Part shown: in pieces, positions 48,494 through 57,039 of the stretch
Position numbering within the stretch: the first letter of the stretch is position 1
Layout: the number at the start of each line of letters is the position of its first letter
IMG/VR virus record: IMGVR_UViG_3300021414_000003
Span: 1-58,070 of that record
Strand: one strand, 5' to 3'
Length of the DNA: 58,070 bases
Origin: a virus
The notes under the pieces: generated by a model
Databases searched by the model: none
What the model saw: the letters and a program-made list of their open reading frames with translations, nothing else
What the model was told of the DNA's origin: nothing
Position numbers and translations under genes: made by a program

Positions 48494-48658
48494 ATGCCGC
48501 AGACCAGCAACCGACCTACAAACGAACAGGTGCGCAGCTGGATGCAACAGCGCCAGGCAGACAGATCGCCTCCGCCGGCACCGGAGGAAATCCGGAGGCA
48601 GTTGGGCTGGGGACTGGTTGAGGCAGAGCGGCAGGCAACCGGGCAGGGAAAACGATGA
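48494..48658 (+). CDS. 54-residue first gene of the right early operon
   Basis: Starts MPQTSNRPTNEQVRSWMQQR and includes PAPEEIRRQLGW; AGGAG ribosome site. Arg/Gln-rich and helical. As the first gene after a CI-controlled promoter it sits where lambda N is, but no Arg-rich RNA-binding motif of N type is clear. ATGA coupling to the next gene. Confidence 0.65.
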   Translation: MPQTSNRPTNEQVRSWMQQRQADRSPPPAPEEIRRQLGWGLVEAERQATGQGKR

Positions 48659-49788
48659 AGACCACAAAACCACAGGGGAACCACATGGAAAAGCAGGAAG
48701 CTGCAGCGGCACCCGCCGAGCAAGAAACGATCACCTCATACAAGGGGTTCGACAGCAATTGGCAATGCCGCGGCTTCCAGTACGCGCTCGGTCAGACCGT
48801 GGTTCACGATGGCGACGTCGAGGCCTGTGCATCGGGCTTCCATGCATGCGAGTACCCGCTCGACGTCTTCAGCTACTACGAGCCGTCCACCAGCAAGTTC
48901 GCCGTGGTCGAGCAGTCGGGCCAATTGAGCCGCCATAGCGACGACACGAAGGTGGCTAGCAAGACGCTGACCGTGAAAGCCGAAATCAACCTGCCAGGCC
49001 TGATCAAGGCGGCGATCGAATACACGGTCAAGCGCTGCGCACCGATCGACAAGGCTTCGCCGGCATATTCCGAGAGCGAGCGTGGCGCGGCCAGCAGCAC
49101 CGGCTACGGTGGCGCGGCCAGCAGCACCGGCTACGGTGGCGCGGCCAGCAGCACCGGCACCCGTGGCGCGGCCAGCAGCACCGGCGACGGTGGCGCGGCC
49201 AGCAGCACCGGCTACGGTGGCGCGGCCAGCAGCACCGGCGACGGTGGCGCGGCCAGCAGCACCGGCTACGGTGGCGCGGCCAGCAGCACCGGCTACGGTG
49301 GCGCGGCCAGCAGCACCGGCGACGGTGGCGCGGCCAGCAGCACCGGCTACGGTGGCGCGGCCAGCAGCACCGGCGACGGTGGCGCGGCCAGCAGCACCGG
49401 CTACGGTGGCGCGGCCAGCAGCACCGGCGACGGTGGCGCGGCCAGCAGCACCGGCTACGGTGGCGCGGCCAGCAGCACCGGCTACGGTGGCGCGGCCAGC
49501 AGCACCGGCGACGGTGGCGCGGCCAGCAGCACCGGCTACGGTGGCGCGGCCAGCAGCACCGGCTACGGTGGCGCGGCCAGCAGCACCGGCAAGCACGCGG
49601 TCGCGATGGCGTGCGGCTACGAAGGCCGGGCAATGGCTGGCGAAACCGGCGCGATCGTGCTGGCTCACCGTAACGATGACGGCGTCCTGGTGCACATCCG
49701 TGCGAGCAAAGTCGGTGAGAACGGCATCAAGGCAGGCGCCTGGTACCAACTCAACGTCGACGGTCAATTCGTGGAGTGCGCAGCGTGA
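48655..49788 (+). CDS. DUF7666-like protein with 19 nonapeptide repeats
   Basis: 377 aa. Residues about 25-135 form the N-terminal domain (YKGFDSNWQCRGFQY, ACASGFHACEYPLDVFSYY). Residues 144-314 are 19 units of GAASSTGYG or GAASSTGDG. The C-terminal cap reads HAVAMACGYEGRAMAGETGAIVLAHRN, then GIKAGAWYQL. The repeats should form a beta-solenoid with stacked Tyr/Asp, like ice-nucleation-type repeats. Phages often carry such proteins; the role is unknown. No signal peptide. Confidence 0.8.
   Translation: MKTTKPQGNHMEKQEAAAAPAEQETITSYKGFDSNWQCRGFQYALGQTVVHDGDVEACASGFHACEYPLDVFSYYEPSTSKFAVVEQSGQLSRHSDDTKVASKTLTVKAEINLPGLIKAAIEYTVKRCAPIDKASPAYSESERGAASSTGYGGAASSTGYGGAASSTGTRGAASSTGDGGAASSTGYGGAASSTGDGGAASSTGYGGAASSTGYGGAASSTGDGGAASSTGYGGAASSTGDGGAASSTGYGGAASSTGDGGAASSTGYGGAASSTGYGGAASSTGDGGAASSTGYGGAASSTGYGGAASSTGKHAVAMACGYEGRAMAGETGAIVLAHRNDDGVLVHIRASKVGENGIKAGAWYQLNVDGQFVECAA
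49084..49596 (+). repeat. 19 x 27-bp tandem repeat
   Basis: Unit ggcgcggccagcagcaccgg plus c(t/g)acggt; almost identical copies, in frame. The only frequent change is TAC/GAC (Tyr/Asp), with one ACC-CGT unit (third) and a final AAG-CAC. Likely to expand or contract by recombination. Confidence 0.95.
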
Positions 49789-49886
49789 AAAAGAAATACG
49801 TCGCCCAGGACCGCGCTGTCAACTGCGTGATCGCCGCCGGCATCGCGGCTGTGGCCTACGGCCTGATTCAAGCCTTCGGGAGCTGA
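49785..49886 (+). CDS. 33-residue membrane peptide
   Basis: GTG overlaps the previous stop (GTGA). MKKKYVAQDRAVNCVIAAGI start, then one hydrophobic helix to residue 31. Small single-pass protein of unknown role. Confidence 0.5.
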   Translation: MKKKYVAQDRAVNCVIAAGIAAVAYGLIQAFGS

Positions 49887-49888
49887 TC

Positions 49889-50305
49889 ATGACGACCTGG
49901 ACCCAGAAGTACCTAAAGGAAGCGATCGCCGACGAGATCGAGCTGGCCGCGCTGCTCAATTACGGAAAGCTGGTCCGACCACCGGCGCCGACGATGTACA
50001 CGCTGCTGCAGCGCGCTGGCGGCCCGCGCACCGCTCGCGGCGCCCTGGGCTCCGGTGGAGACGCTGGCACTTCGGCGATCCCGATGTGGCGCCGTAACTG
50101 GGGCGCTGCCGGGTCGCTGATCTCGCGCCTCTGCCTGCAGATCAGGCACGACATGGACGAGCGCACCGTTTCGGTTGGTGCAAGCGATAGGCGCCGCAGC
50201 GTCACCGAAGCCTATGCGGACCATCCGTCGGCCGATGCTGCGATCTGGGCCGCGGTCGTGCGCGCTTCGATCCAGCTGCTGACCGAGATGCGCGACGCCA
50301 CCTGA
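49889..50305 (+). CDS. Early protein, unknown
   Basis: 138 aa from MTTWTQKYLKEAIADEIELA with GGGAG upstream. Helical N-terminus, Gly-rich middle, helical C-terminus (AAIWAAVVRASIQLLTEMRD). The long open frame upstream of this ATG, through the repeats, is a shadow. Not recognised. Confidence 0.65.
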   Translation: MTTWTQKYLKEAIADEIELAALLNYGKLVRPPAPTMYTLLQRAGGPRTARGALGSGGDAGTSAIPMWRRNWGAAGSLISRLCLQIRHDMDERTVSVGASDRRRSVTEAYADHPSADAAIWAAVVRASIQLLTEMRDAT

Positions 50306-50307
50306 CC

Positions 50308-50430
50308 ATGATCCTGGCGCCCCTGACCGCCTGCCGCGTCCTCTACTGGCTACTGCCAGCGCCGTATGCCGACGGCGAATATGAGGTGGCAGGTTTGATC
50401 GAACGGCCTCTGCAACTTGAGTATGGCTAG
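50308..50430 (+). CDS. 40-residue peptide
   Basis: MILAPLTACRVLYWLLPAPY start; amphipathic. Follows the previous gene by two bases without a clear ribosome site. Low confidence. Confidence 0.4.
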   Translation: MILAPLTACRVLYWLLPAPYADGEYEVAGLIERPLQLEYG

Positions 50431-50554
50431 ATCACGCGCTTACAGGCCGGCATGCCGGTAAGCGCGCCCACCAGCAGCACTTAGAGCCCCACGCGATGGG
50501 GCTTTATCACTGAGAGGGTCACACCGGCCCCGAACATAACCAAGGGAGAGCGCC

Positions 50555-50689
50555 ATGCACCTGCGAATCACGGTCCGCGACGAAAACGACCGACCAGAGA
50601 CCTACACCGCTATCGGCGATCCAGCGGCGCTAGAGGCTGCGGCCTATGACGCCGGCGCCGTCGGCGTGACCGTGATGGTGATCGCATGA
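50555..50689 (+). CDS. 44-residue small protein
   Basis: MHLRITVRDENDRPETYTAI start, GGGAGAG ribosome site, beta-alpha-beta-like, ending VGVTVMVIA. ATGA coupled to the next gene. Confidence 0.6.
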   Translation: MHLRITVRDENDRPETYTAIGDPAALEAAAYDAGAVGVTVMVIA

Positions 50690-50832
50690 ACCGCGCGCAG
50701 ACAGCCCCGGCCGCGGCGGTGCCGGTCGTGAGCGAGCGCGAGATTCAGGCCGGCATGGTGTCGTACGCGGTCGAGTGCATCGCTGCAGTTGGCCTGGTGG
50801 TCCTGATCTTTCTGACGAAGGTGGCCGCGTGA
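50686..50832 (+). CDS. 48-residue single-pass membrane protein
   Basis: Polar Ala/Pro-rich N-terminus, then a membrane helix (about 24-45, CIAAVGLVVLIFLTKVA). Overlaps both neighbours. Unknown. Confidence 0.55.
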   Translation: MNRAQTAPAAAVPVVSEREIQAGMVSYAVECIAAVGLVVLIFLTKVAA

Positions 50833-50957
50833 TCCGCCGCGCCGCTACGGCACTCGTCGCCGTCCTGGCCCTCTTGATCCTCCTGGCCGAAGTGCAGCGC
50901 GCTGACGATGCGGCCGCCGACCAGTTCGCCCAGCACCACCTGGCCGCACGCCAATAA
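50829..50957 (+). CDS. 42-residue membrane-anchored peptide
   Basis: GTG start overlapping the previous stop. Basic start, hydrophobic helix (LVAVLALLILLAEV), then a soluble tail rich in Asp, Gln and His. Its order after another membrane peptide resembles spanin-like pairs, but there is no lipobox. Confidence 0.5.
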   Translation: MIRRAATALVAVLALLILLAEVQRADDAAADQFAQHHLAARQ

Positions 50958-50977
50958 CGAAAACACGAAGGAACTCA

Positions 50978-51871
50978 ATGTTCAAGAATCTCCAGTTGTA
51001 CCGCCTCCCCGCCCCATGGCCGATGACCGCCGCGACGCTCGAGCAGGCGATCACCCCGCAGGCCTTCACGCCGGCGTCGAGCAACGAGCTTTCGCGCCAG
51101 GGCTGGGTGGCGCCGCGCGACGGTGGCGACCTGGTACACAACGTCGCCGGCCAGTTCCTTCTGACGCTCAAAATTGAGAAGAAGGTGATGCCGGCCGCCG
51201 CGGTGGATGCCGTGGCGAAGGCGAAAGCCGCCGAGATGGAAGAGCAGCAAGGCTTCCCGCCCGGGAAGAAGGCGATGAAGGACCTGAAGGAGCGCGCCGC
51301 CGAAGAGATGCTGCCGCGCGCGTTCACGATCCCGTCCCATACGAGCATCTGGATCGACCCGATCAACGGCTGGCTGGCGGTCGACGCTGCGAGCCCCGCC
51401 AAAGCCGACGACGTCGTGAAGATGCTGCTCAAGACGGTCGACCGCATGCCGCTCGAATCGCTGCGCGTGCAGAGATCCCCGGTAGCGGTAATGACGGGCT
51501 GGCTGGAAACCGATGAGGCGCCGGCCGGCTTCACGGTCGACCAGGACACCGAGCTGCGCGCCACCGGTGAAAGCCGCGCCGCGGTGCGCTTCGTGAAGCA
51601 CTCCCTGGATCCTGCTGACGTCGGTCGCCACATCGCCGCCGGCAAGCAGTGCACGCGCCTGGCGATGACCTGGAACAGTCGGATCTCGTTCGTACTGACC
51701 GAATCACTGGCGATCAAGAGCATCAAGCCGCTCGACATCCTGAAGGAGGGTGCGCCGGGCGGGGCGAACGACGTCGAGCGCTTCGACAACGACTTCGCCC
51801 TGATGGCCGGTGAATACGCGCAGATGCTGGCCGACCTGGTCGAGGCCCTGGGCGGCGAGGTACGCCCGTGA
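50978..51871 (+). CDS. rdgC: RdgC-family recombination-associated protein
   Basis: 297 aa, near the E. coli RdgC length. Starts MFKNLQLYRL as in the family, with GWVAPRDGG, KAMKDLKERAAEEMLPRAF and a C-terminal FDNDFALM. RdgC forms a ring on DNA and limits RecA. In this phage it occupies the place of recombination genes and may shape replication or protect phage ends. Confidence 0.92.
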   Translation: MFKNLQLYRLPAPWPMTAATLEQAITPQAFTPASSNELSRQGWVAPRDGGDLVHNVAGQFLLTLKIEKKVMPAAAVDAVAKAKAAEMEEQQGFPPGKKAMKDLKERAAEEMLPRAFTIPSHTSIWIDPINGWLAVDAASPAKADDVVKMLLKTVDRMPLESLRVQRSPVAVMTGWLETDEAPAGFTVDQDTELRATGESRAAVRFVKHSLDPADVGRHIAAGKQCTRLAMTWNSRISFVLTESLAIKSIKPLDILKEGAPGGANDVERFDNDFALMAGEYAQMLADLVEALGGEVRP

Positions 51872-52071
51872 GCCGCCAGGGATACGCGCCGCGGCCCCGC
51901 GCCGGCACTGATGCGAATGGAATGACCGCTGAAGACCGCGAGGCAGTGCGCAACCACCGCACGCGCGTGCTCGGTGGCGGCCTGATCTCGAAGCGCTACC
52001 GCCAGGACATGAGCGACATCACTAATTCGGCGCCGGAAACGAAGACGCCAGCCCCAGCCAACGACAAATAA
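51868..52071 (+). CDS. Small hydrophilic protein
   Basis: 67 aa, GTG overlapping the rdgC stop. Arg-rich first half (EDREAVRNHRTRVLGGGLIS), disordered tail. Unknown; perhaps a partner of RdgC. Confidence 0.55.
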   Translation: MSRQGYAPRPRAGTDANGMTAEDREAVRNHRTRVLGGGLISKRYRQDMSDITNSAPETKTPAPANDK

Positions 52072-52098
52072 AACCTAGACCACGAGCCGAGAGAACCC

Positions 52099-53214
52099 AT
52101 GGACACTATCGACACCAACGAAGCACCAAAGCGCCGCATCGAGGACCACACGCCAGACGCCACCCTCGACTGGACGAAGCCAGGCGCGCCGGCAATACCT
52201 GTAGCAGCGGTTGCGGCCGCGCGAGTCCCGTTGCGCGCGGTGGCGTCGATGTGCGTGAAGAATGGCGAAATCTCGGTCTTCCCTACCCCGGCTGCGAAGG
52301 ATCTGGCGCCAGGGCACTACATGCTGTCGGCGTCGGCCGTCGAGCGGGCGCAGAGCCCAGTGACCGGTACGGCTGCCCCTGCCGCGCCAGCCGTGCCGCA
52401 CCAATACCGCAAGCTGACGAGCGAACTGACGTTGAAGGAGCTGGCCGCCGAGTTCTTCGCCGTGTCCGCGCTGGGCGGCGAAGCGGTCATTTCGGCCGGC
52501 GTGTGCCAAAAGCTTTTCGAGGCCATGACCACCGCGCCAGCCGTGCCGGTCATCGATGCGCCGCGCGTTGAGAATCGGATCGTGATAACGCTGCGGCAGG
52601 CGCACGAGCTGGTGAAGTTCTTCGGCGGGCACGATGCCGAGGTTACCGTTGCTGCACCGCTCCCTGCATGGGGCGAAATGGCACCGGGCCTGTACGCCTA
52701 CTGCACGGATTATCCGGAGGAAGGGTCGGATTACCTCGGCCCTACCGAGGTTGACGACGATTTGAGTTCACTGGGTGAGCGTGGGCGCAAGGCACGAGCG
52801 GCGCTTGCGGCTCTGCCGATTGCACGCCAGGCGCAGCCGACCGACCTCTCGAAGCGTTTGCGCGCTAAGGCAAGCCAGCCATTCGGGCCGGAAGACTTTG
52901 CGCTGCTGACGCAAGCCGCCGAGGAAATCGAGCGTTACTACGGCGGCATGATGGCATGGAAGCGGACGGCCGAGAAGAAGGATCGAGACTGGAGCGAGGC
53001 ACGCATGGCGCGCGAGAACGACCGTGCAGCCGCTCGAGCGCAGCCGACCGACCGCGATGCCGTGCTCGATTTGGCATTAGCGGCTATCGAAGCTGAGCGA
53101 ATCGCAGCTGTTGGCGAGGGGACGCTTTGCTATAACGAAGGGATCAGCGATGCCCTCAAGGTTGTTCACGCCCTGAAGTCTGGCGGGAGCACTACAGAAG
53201 GAGCGGCATCGTGA
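52099..53214 (+). CDS. Mosaic Ea22/Ead-like early protein
   Basis: 371 aa. Blocks of Ala/Pro-rich linker alternate with short folded segments (KLTSELTLKELAAEFFAVSALGG; APLPAWGEMAPGLYAYC; AEEIERYYGGMMAWKRTAEKKDRDW). Such mosaics are typical of phage early ead genes and vary by recombination. Function unknown. Confidence 0.7.
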   Translation: MDTIDTNEAPKRRIEDHTPDATLDWTKPGAPAIPVAAVAAARVPLRAVASMCVKNGEISVFPTPAAKDLAPGHYMLSASAVERAQSPVTGTAAPAAPAVPHQYRKLTSELTLKELAAEFFAVSALGGEAVISAGVCQKLFEAMTTAPAVPVIDAPRVENRIVITLRQAHELVKFFGGHDAEVTVAAPLPAWGEMAPGLYAYCTDYPEEGSDYLGPTEVDDDLSSLGERGRKARAALAALPIARQAQPTDLSKRLRAKASQPFGPEDFALLTQAAEEIERYYGGMMAWKRTAEKKDRDWSEARMARENDRAAARAQPTDRDAVLDLALAAIEAERIAAVGEGTLCYNEGISDALKVVHALKSGGSTTEGAAS

Positions 53215-53558
53215 AAAAACGCTACACCGTCACCTATGACTGGAATTTCGACATGGTTGTCGAGATTGACCACGAGGTATGCAAGGACGAGCTGCTGCAT
53301 GAAATCAATAAGTTCTGGTCGGATGCTGACTGGCGTCTGGGCCAGGCTGACGGGAACATTCTGAACGCGGTGCTGAAGCTGATGGCGCAAATGGCGTTCC
53401 GCCTGAACATTTCGGACTGGCGCGATACCGCCTCGCTGCTGAAAAAGTCCGAGACATGCCCTGAAGGCTGGCCGGTGCTCGACGGATCGGCCGGCATCAC
53501 CCTGGTAAGCATCGATGACTTTGAGTTCGATGCCGACGAATTCACCATCAAGGACTGA
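53211..53558 (+). CDS. DUF2528-family protein
   Basis: 115 aa. KRYTVTYDWNFDMVVEIDHEVCKDELLHEINKFWSDADWRL and EGWPVLDGSAGITL match DUF2528. Role unknown; a common neighbour of ead genes. Coupled by GTGA. Confidence 0.8.
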   Translation: MKKRYTVTYDWNFDMVVEIDHEVCKDELLHEINKFWSDADWRLGQADGNILNAVLKLMAQMAFRLNISDWRDTASLLKKSETCPEGWPVLDGSAGITLVSIDDFEFDADEFTIKD

Positions 53559-53561
53559 ACC

Positions 53562-54845
53562 ATGACCGACACTACCCAACCAGGGGCCGACAACGCCCTA
53601 GACCTCGACAAGCTGGAAGCACTGTTGAGCGCAGCAACGCCGGGGTCATGGGACTACCGCGAAGCCGATGGGATTTCGGCTATCGCGCACCCGCTCGGCT
53701 GGGTACTTGAATCTGGCGATGAGCAAGAGTGTGCCGACAAGCGCTTCATCGTCGCCGCCAAGAACGCGATGCCAGCCCTTATCGCTTTGGCCCGCCGCGC
53801 CGCGCAGCCTGTAAGGGCAAAGCCATTTCCCACGCCTGATGAGGGCTACGAGCGGCAGTGGTTGAAATGCCGCACCTGCGGGCACCTGCAATACTACGAC
53901 TACATTCCGTACTCGCTGAGCAATCCCATCATGACGACCGCGTGCGGCCACGGTTCGGGCGAGCGCGATTATGGATGCGACCGAATCAGCGAGGACAAGG
54001 CGCGCAGTGCGTGGGTCGCCACCCATCCCTCCGAGCCTGCCGTGCCTGCTGTGGGCAGCGCAGCGCCGGTATCGAGCGACCTGTCTGCCGCACATCATGC
54101 CTTGTTCAACGCAGTACGGTTCCTTCTGACCGCTTCGGTTCCGGTGACCCGCCAGCAAGACGAATGCTGGCCCGGCTTGAAATCCGCGTTCGACGCATGC
54201 CAGCAGGCCCTCGCAGCAGTAGCTGCCGCCAAGGCTGCACCTGTGGGCGGCGCACTGGTGGCGATGCCCGACCTGTTGCCGCCGATGGGCATCCGTAACG
54301 ACCGCGACATGCTGAACTACCTGATGGTGGCTTTCGACAACGAAATTGGCACCTGTGAACGCTGCGGCCATTCGGAGCCGACGAAGAACATGGACAGCGC
54401 TGGCTTCCTGCGCGAATACCTCCGCGCCGCCCCTGCTGGCGCACTGGTGGCGAGCGATGAGGATGCGGCGTTTGAAGCGTGGGCCGTTTCGAGCTGCGAC
54501 GAGGAAATCTGCAAGCCGCGCACCATCGGCGGCAGGTCGGCGGGATGGGTCTTCAGCGACCGCGCCCGCACGGCATGGAAGGCCCGCGCCAGTCTCGCCG
54601 CCCCAACAGGGAGCGCAGCGGCACCAGCAGACCTGACGAAGCGGCGCATTGAGCAGATCGGCTGGTCTTTGCGCATGCAGGCTTTTGAGAACGCCGTTTT
54701 CCGCGCTGACCACGGCCAGCAGATGACTAGCCCCGAACAGGACGAGTACAACCAGATCGTCAACTTCGCGCGGGCCATCGCATCCGAGGTGCGAGCCCAA
54801 TTCATCGCCACCAGTCAGCCTATCCCTACCGGAGAAAAAGCATGA
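53562..54845 (+). CDS. Mosaic Ead-like early protein
   Basis: 427 aa. N-terminal ead-type domain (KLEALLSAATPGSWDYREA ... DKRFIVAAKNAMPALIALAR), a Cys-containing segment (CRTCGHLQYYDYIPY, CERCGHSEP), then FEAWAVSSCDEEICKP and a helical C-terminus. GGALVA/AGALVA linkers repeat in it. Unknown function. Confidence 0.7.
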   Translation: MTDTTQPGADNALDLDKLEALLSAATPGSWDYREADGISAIAHPLGWVLESGDEQECADKRFIVAAKNAMPALIALARRAAQPVRAKPFPTPDEGYERQWLKCRTCGHLQYYDYIPYSLSNPIMTTACGHGSGERDYGCDRISEDKARSAWVATHPSEPAVPAVGSAAPVSSDLSAAHHALFNAVRFLLTASVPVTRQQDECWPGLKSAFDACQQALAAVAAAKAAPVGGALVAMPDLLPPMGIRNDRDMLNYLMVAFDNEIGTCERCGHSEPTKNMDSAGFLREYLRAAPAGALVASDEDAAFEAWAVSSCDEEICKPRTIGGRSAGWVFSDRARTAWKARASLAAPTGSAAAPADLTKRRIEQIGWSLRMQAFENAVFRADHGQQMTSPEQDEYNQIVNFARAIASEVRAQFIATSQPIPTGEKA

Positions 54846-55039
54846 GCGCCGCCCGCCGCATTCCGAACCGCATCAAGTTCAGCATGGTCATGAGCGACCG
54901 CAGCAAGATCGAAGGCACGTTGAAGTGCAGCGACGAGCAGTGGAGCGCTATTTTCGCCATCTTGCTGCCCGAAATCGTACCAGCCGAGCAGCCTATCCCT
55001 ACCGGGAATGGCGACACCGATAAGGGAGAACAAGCATGA
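54842..55039 (+). CDS. Small early protein, unknown
   Basis: 65 aa: RRIPNRIKFSMVMSDRSKIEGTLKCSDEQW then a tail with QPIPTG, which repeats the end of the previous gene (shared DNA cctatccctaccgg). Coupled by ATGA on both sides. Confidence 0.6.
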   Translation: MSAARRIPNRIKFSMVMSDRSKIEGTLKCSDEQWSAIFAILLPEIVPAEQPIPTGNGDTDKGEQA

Positions 55040-55230
55040 AACTGATTTCCCTGATCTGGACGTACCTGACCTGCTGGAAGCACGATCTGGTATTTAAGAG
55101 AAACATTTACGGCGACGAGATTATTCACAGCGGCAGGTTCAAGCGCAGCTGGTGGCGATGTTCCAAGTGCGGGGCGTGGAAGTCGAAAGAGCATTTACAT
55201 ATTGACCCGAAAACCGGAGAACCAGCATGA
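55036..55230 (+). CDS. Zinc-ribbon-like small protein
   Basis: 64 aa. An aromatic start (LISLIWTYLTCWKHD) and WWRCSKCGAWKSKEHLH form a half zinc ribbon. Unknown function. Confidence 0.6.
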   Translation: MKLISLIWTYLTCWKHDLVFKRNIYGDEIIHSGRFKRSWWRCSKCGAWKSKEHLHIDPKTGEPA

Positions 55231-56651
55231 CCACCACCCCTACCCACGCCTCGCAGCAATCCCCGTGGTTCGATACCGCGATGGACACCGGAATTATGCC
55301 GGATCACGTGCAGCCATCCCTGGAACAGCAAGTTGAGCAGGTATTGCTCGGCACGAAAGAGCAATATCAAGAGGCAATGCAGCCATCCCCGGCACCCGCC
55401 GACTGGCGCATTGATGAGCTGGACGCGCTGAGCGATCTGCGCCAAGCCGTGATCGACGGTGCGAGTAACGACTGGCTGCTGACATTTATTCGTCAGCGCC
55501 CGCTGTCTGGGCAGCCATCCCCGGCGCGTAGCGACAAGGATGCAGAGCGCGAAGCTTTTGAAGCATGGCACCGCAGCAAGTTCGAGACGAAACATTCGAC
55601 CGGCCAGCCCACGCGGGACATGCACAACGGTATTTATGCCGAGAAATACGGGCCGGAAAACCAGCAGCAGATGTGGGAAGCATGGCAGTTCCGCGCAGCC
55701 AAAGCCCAAGAGAGCGCCCCGAGCAGCGAGAGCATCGCAACGTGGCAAGAGCGCGCGGCAAAAGAATACCCGAGCATCACGACCGGCACACTGGCGCCCT
55801 GGGCGAAGCTGAAATGTGCTGCCGACGAAATTGCCGACCTTCGCGCAGCACTCGCCCGCCGCGCTACCTCTGAACGCAGTGAAGAGAAACCCGCAGGCAC
55901 TATTACACACGATTTCAACGATGAAGGCGTTTGCCGCCGATGCTGCGCGTACAGCAGCAAAGCGCACTTACCTTGTATTGCAGGCACTACTGCTGCCCCG
56001 AACGGTGAAACATCGAACGTTATTGCCGGGTTCACCGAGTGGATGCGCGACACCAGCCACTACCCGCACAACGACGACCGCCGCAAGCCGTTCGACGCAT
56101 TTGATGCCGGCGCAGCATGGGCAAGGCGCGCTACCGCAGGCAATGCCGCACCGACCGAAGCGCAGGCAGCGCGCGACCGCGCCGACGCCATCCGTTATCG
56201 CTTCCTCATTGCCAGCAATGCCGCAACCGCCGCACCGGGCGGTCTGCCTGACTTGATTTGCAAAATCGAAGCCATCATCGACAGCTGCACGGTTTTCCGG
56301 CGCTGCGCCGAAGCAAAGGCCATCGGCTCGCTTCTCGACCAGATGCGCGAATACGGCAGGGCATGTATCGACAGCAATGCAGGGGCAGTTATACCGGAAG
56401 GCTGGAAGATTCCGCGCGAGAGCAACGACAAGTTGATTGCGTTCGCTCGCCGCTGGAAGCTCGACGGCGATTGGCTGACGTGCAAGGGCTGCAAGCGAAG
56501 CCTGATCGCATCGCGCGACGGCGAGGAACTGAACCACGCGGCCGGCTGCAAACTCGCCGCCGAACAGCATCCATGGGCACAGTTGCGCGAACTCGTCACC
56601 AAGCGCGCCCCATCTAATCCGCCAGCAGGCGCAAAGGAGCAAGCCAAGTGA
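55227..56651 (+). CDS. Mosaic Ead-like early protein
   Basis: 474 aa. Three linkers built on QPSPA (cagccatcccc in DNA) separate short modules: DWRIDELDALSDLRQAVIDGAS, EAFEAWHRSKFETKHSTG, CRRCCAYSS, and a final WLTCKGCKRSLIASRDG zinc-like segment. The FEAW module is shared with 53562-54845 and 57036-57524. Function unknown. Confidence 0.7.
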   Translation: MTTTPTHASQQSPWFDTAMDTGIMPDHVQPSLEQQVEQVLLGTKEQYQEAMQPSPAPADWRIDELDALSDLRQAVIDGASNDWLLTFIRQRPLSGQPSPARSDKDAEREAFEAWHRSKFETKHSTGQPTRDMHNGIYAEKYGPENQQQMWEAWQFRAAKAQESAPSSESIATWQERAAKEYPSITTGTLAPWAKLKCAADEIADLRAALARRATSERSEEKPAGTITHDFNDEGVCRRCCAYSSKAHLPCIAGTTAAPNGETSNVIAGFTEWMRDTSHYPHNDDRRKPFDAFDAGAAWARRATAGNAAPTEAQAARDRADAIRYRFLIASNAATAAPGGLPDLICKIEAIIDSCTVFRRCAEAKAIGSLLDQMREYGRACIDSNAGAVIPEGWKIPRESNDKLIAFARRWKLDGDWLTCKGCKRSLIASRDGEELNHAAGCKLAAEQHPWAQLRELVTKRAPSNPPAGAKEQAK

Positions 56652-56854
56652 GCATCGAACGCGCATCACCAACCCAGCAGCGCAAGTCGCTTGAGGTGGC
56701 AAACCTGTTCGTCAAGATGGGCGTCGGCTTCGTCCCGATCCCTGTCGCGAGCGAAGCGGAATATGACGCGCTGGCGAAGAAGGCGCTCGACAAGCTGGCC
56801 GAAATGGAAGGCATTGCAGATGAGCCGGTAGGCGCAGAAAGGAAAGCACCGTGA
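56648..56854 (+). CDS. DUF1382-like small protein
   Basis: 68 aa. RASPTQQRKSLEVANLFVKMGVGFVPIPV is the DUF1382 signature, found in lambda-like early left operons. ATGA/GTGA coupling. Confidence 0.75.
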   Translation: MSIERASPTQQRKSLEVANLFVKMGVGFVPIPVASEAEYDALAKKALDKLAEMEGIADEPVGAERKAP

Positions 56855-57039
56855 GCATCGTTCGCGAAAATCTGATGACGCAGCCAGGCTACGCGCCATA
56901 TTGCGGCGGCCAAAACTGTAGCACGATGCCACGCGCGCCATTCAACGGCAGCCAGTTCGAGTGCCGCGTGTGCGGCTGGAAATCCGCCTTTGATCCGCAT
57001 TTCATTGCCGAATATAAAACGAAATGGGGGAAAGCATGA
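56851..57039 (+). CDS. Small zinc-binding-type protein
   Basis: 62 aa. PYCGGQNCSTMPRAPFNGSQFECRVCGWKSAF holds four Cys (C-x4-C and C-x2-C), a likely zinc ribbon. GTG start overlapping the upstream stop. Confidence 0.6.
   Translation: MSIVRENLMTQPGYAPYCGGQNCSTMPRAPFNGSQFECRVCGWKSAFDPHFIAEYKTKWGKA

Noticed and set aside
49084-49596. CRISPR array
   Set aside because: 27-bp units are contiguous with no unique spacers and are in frame in a protein.
48736-49767. 343-aa minus frame with GAAGRATVA repeats
   Set aside because: Antisense of the repeat gene; repeats keep all frames open. No ribosome site.
49082-50305. 407-aa frame with APATVARPA repeats over the tandem repeat
   Set aside because: Shadow frame of the 27-bp repeats; only its last 138 codons, after the ATG at 49889, form a real gene.
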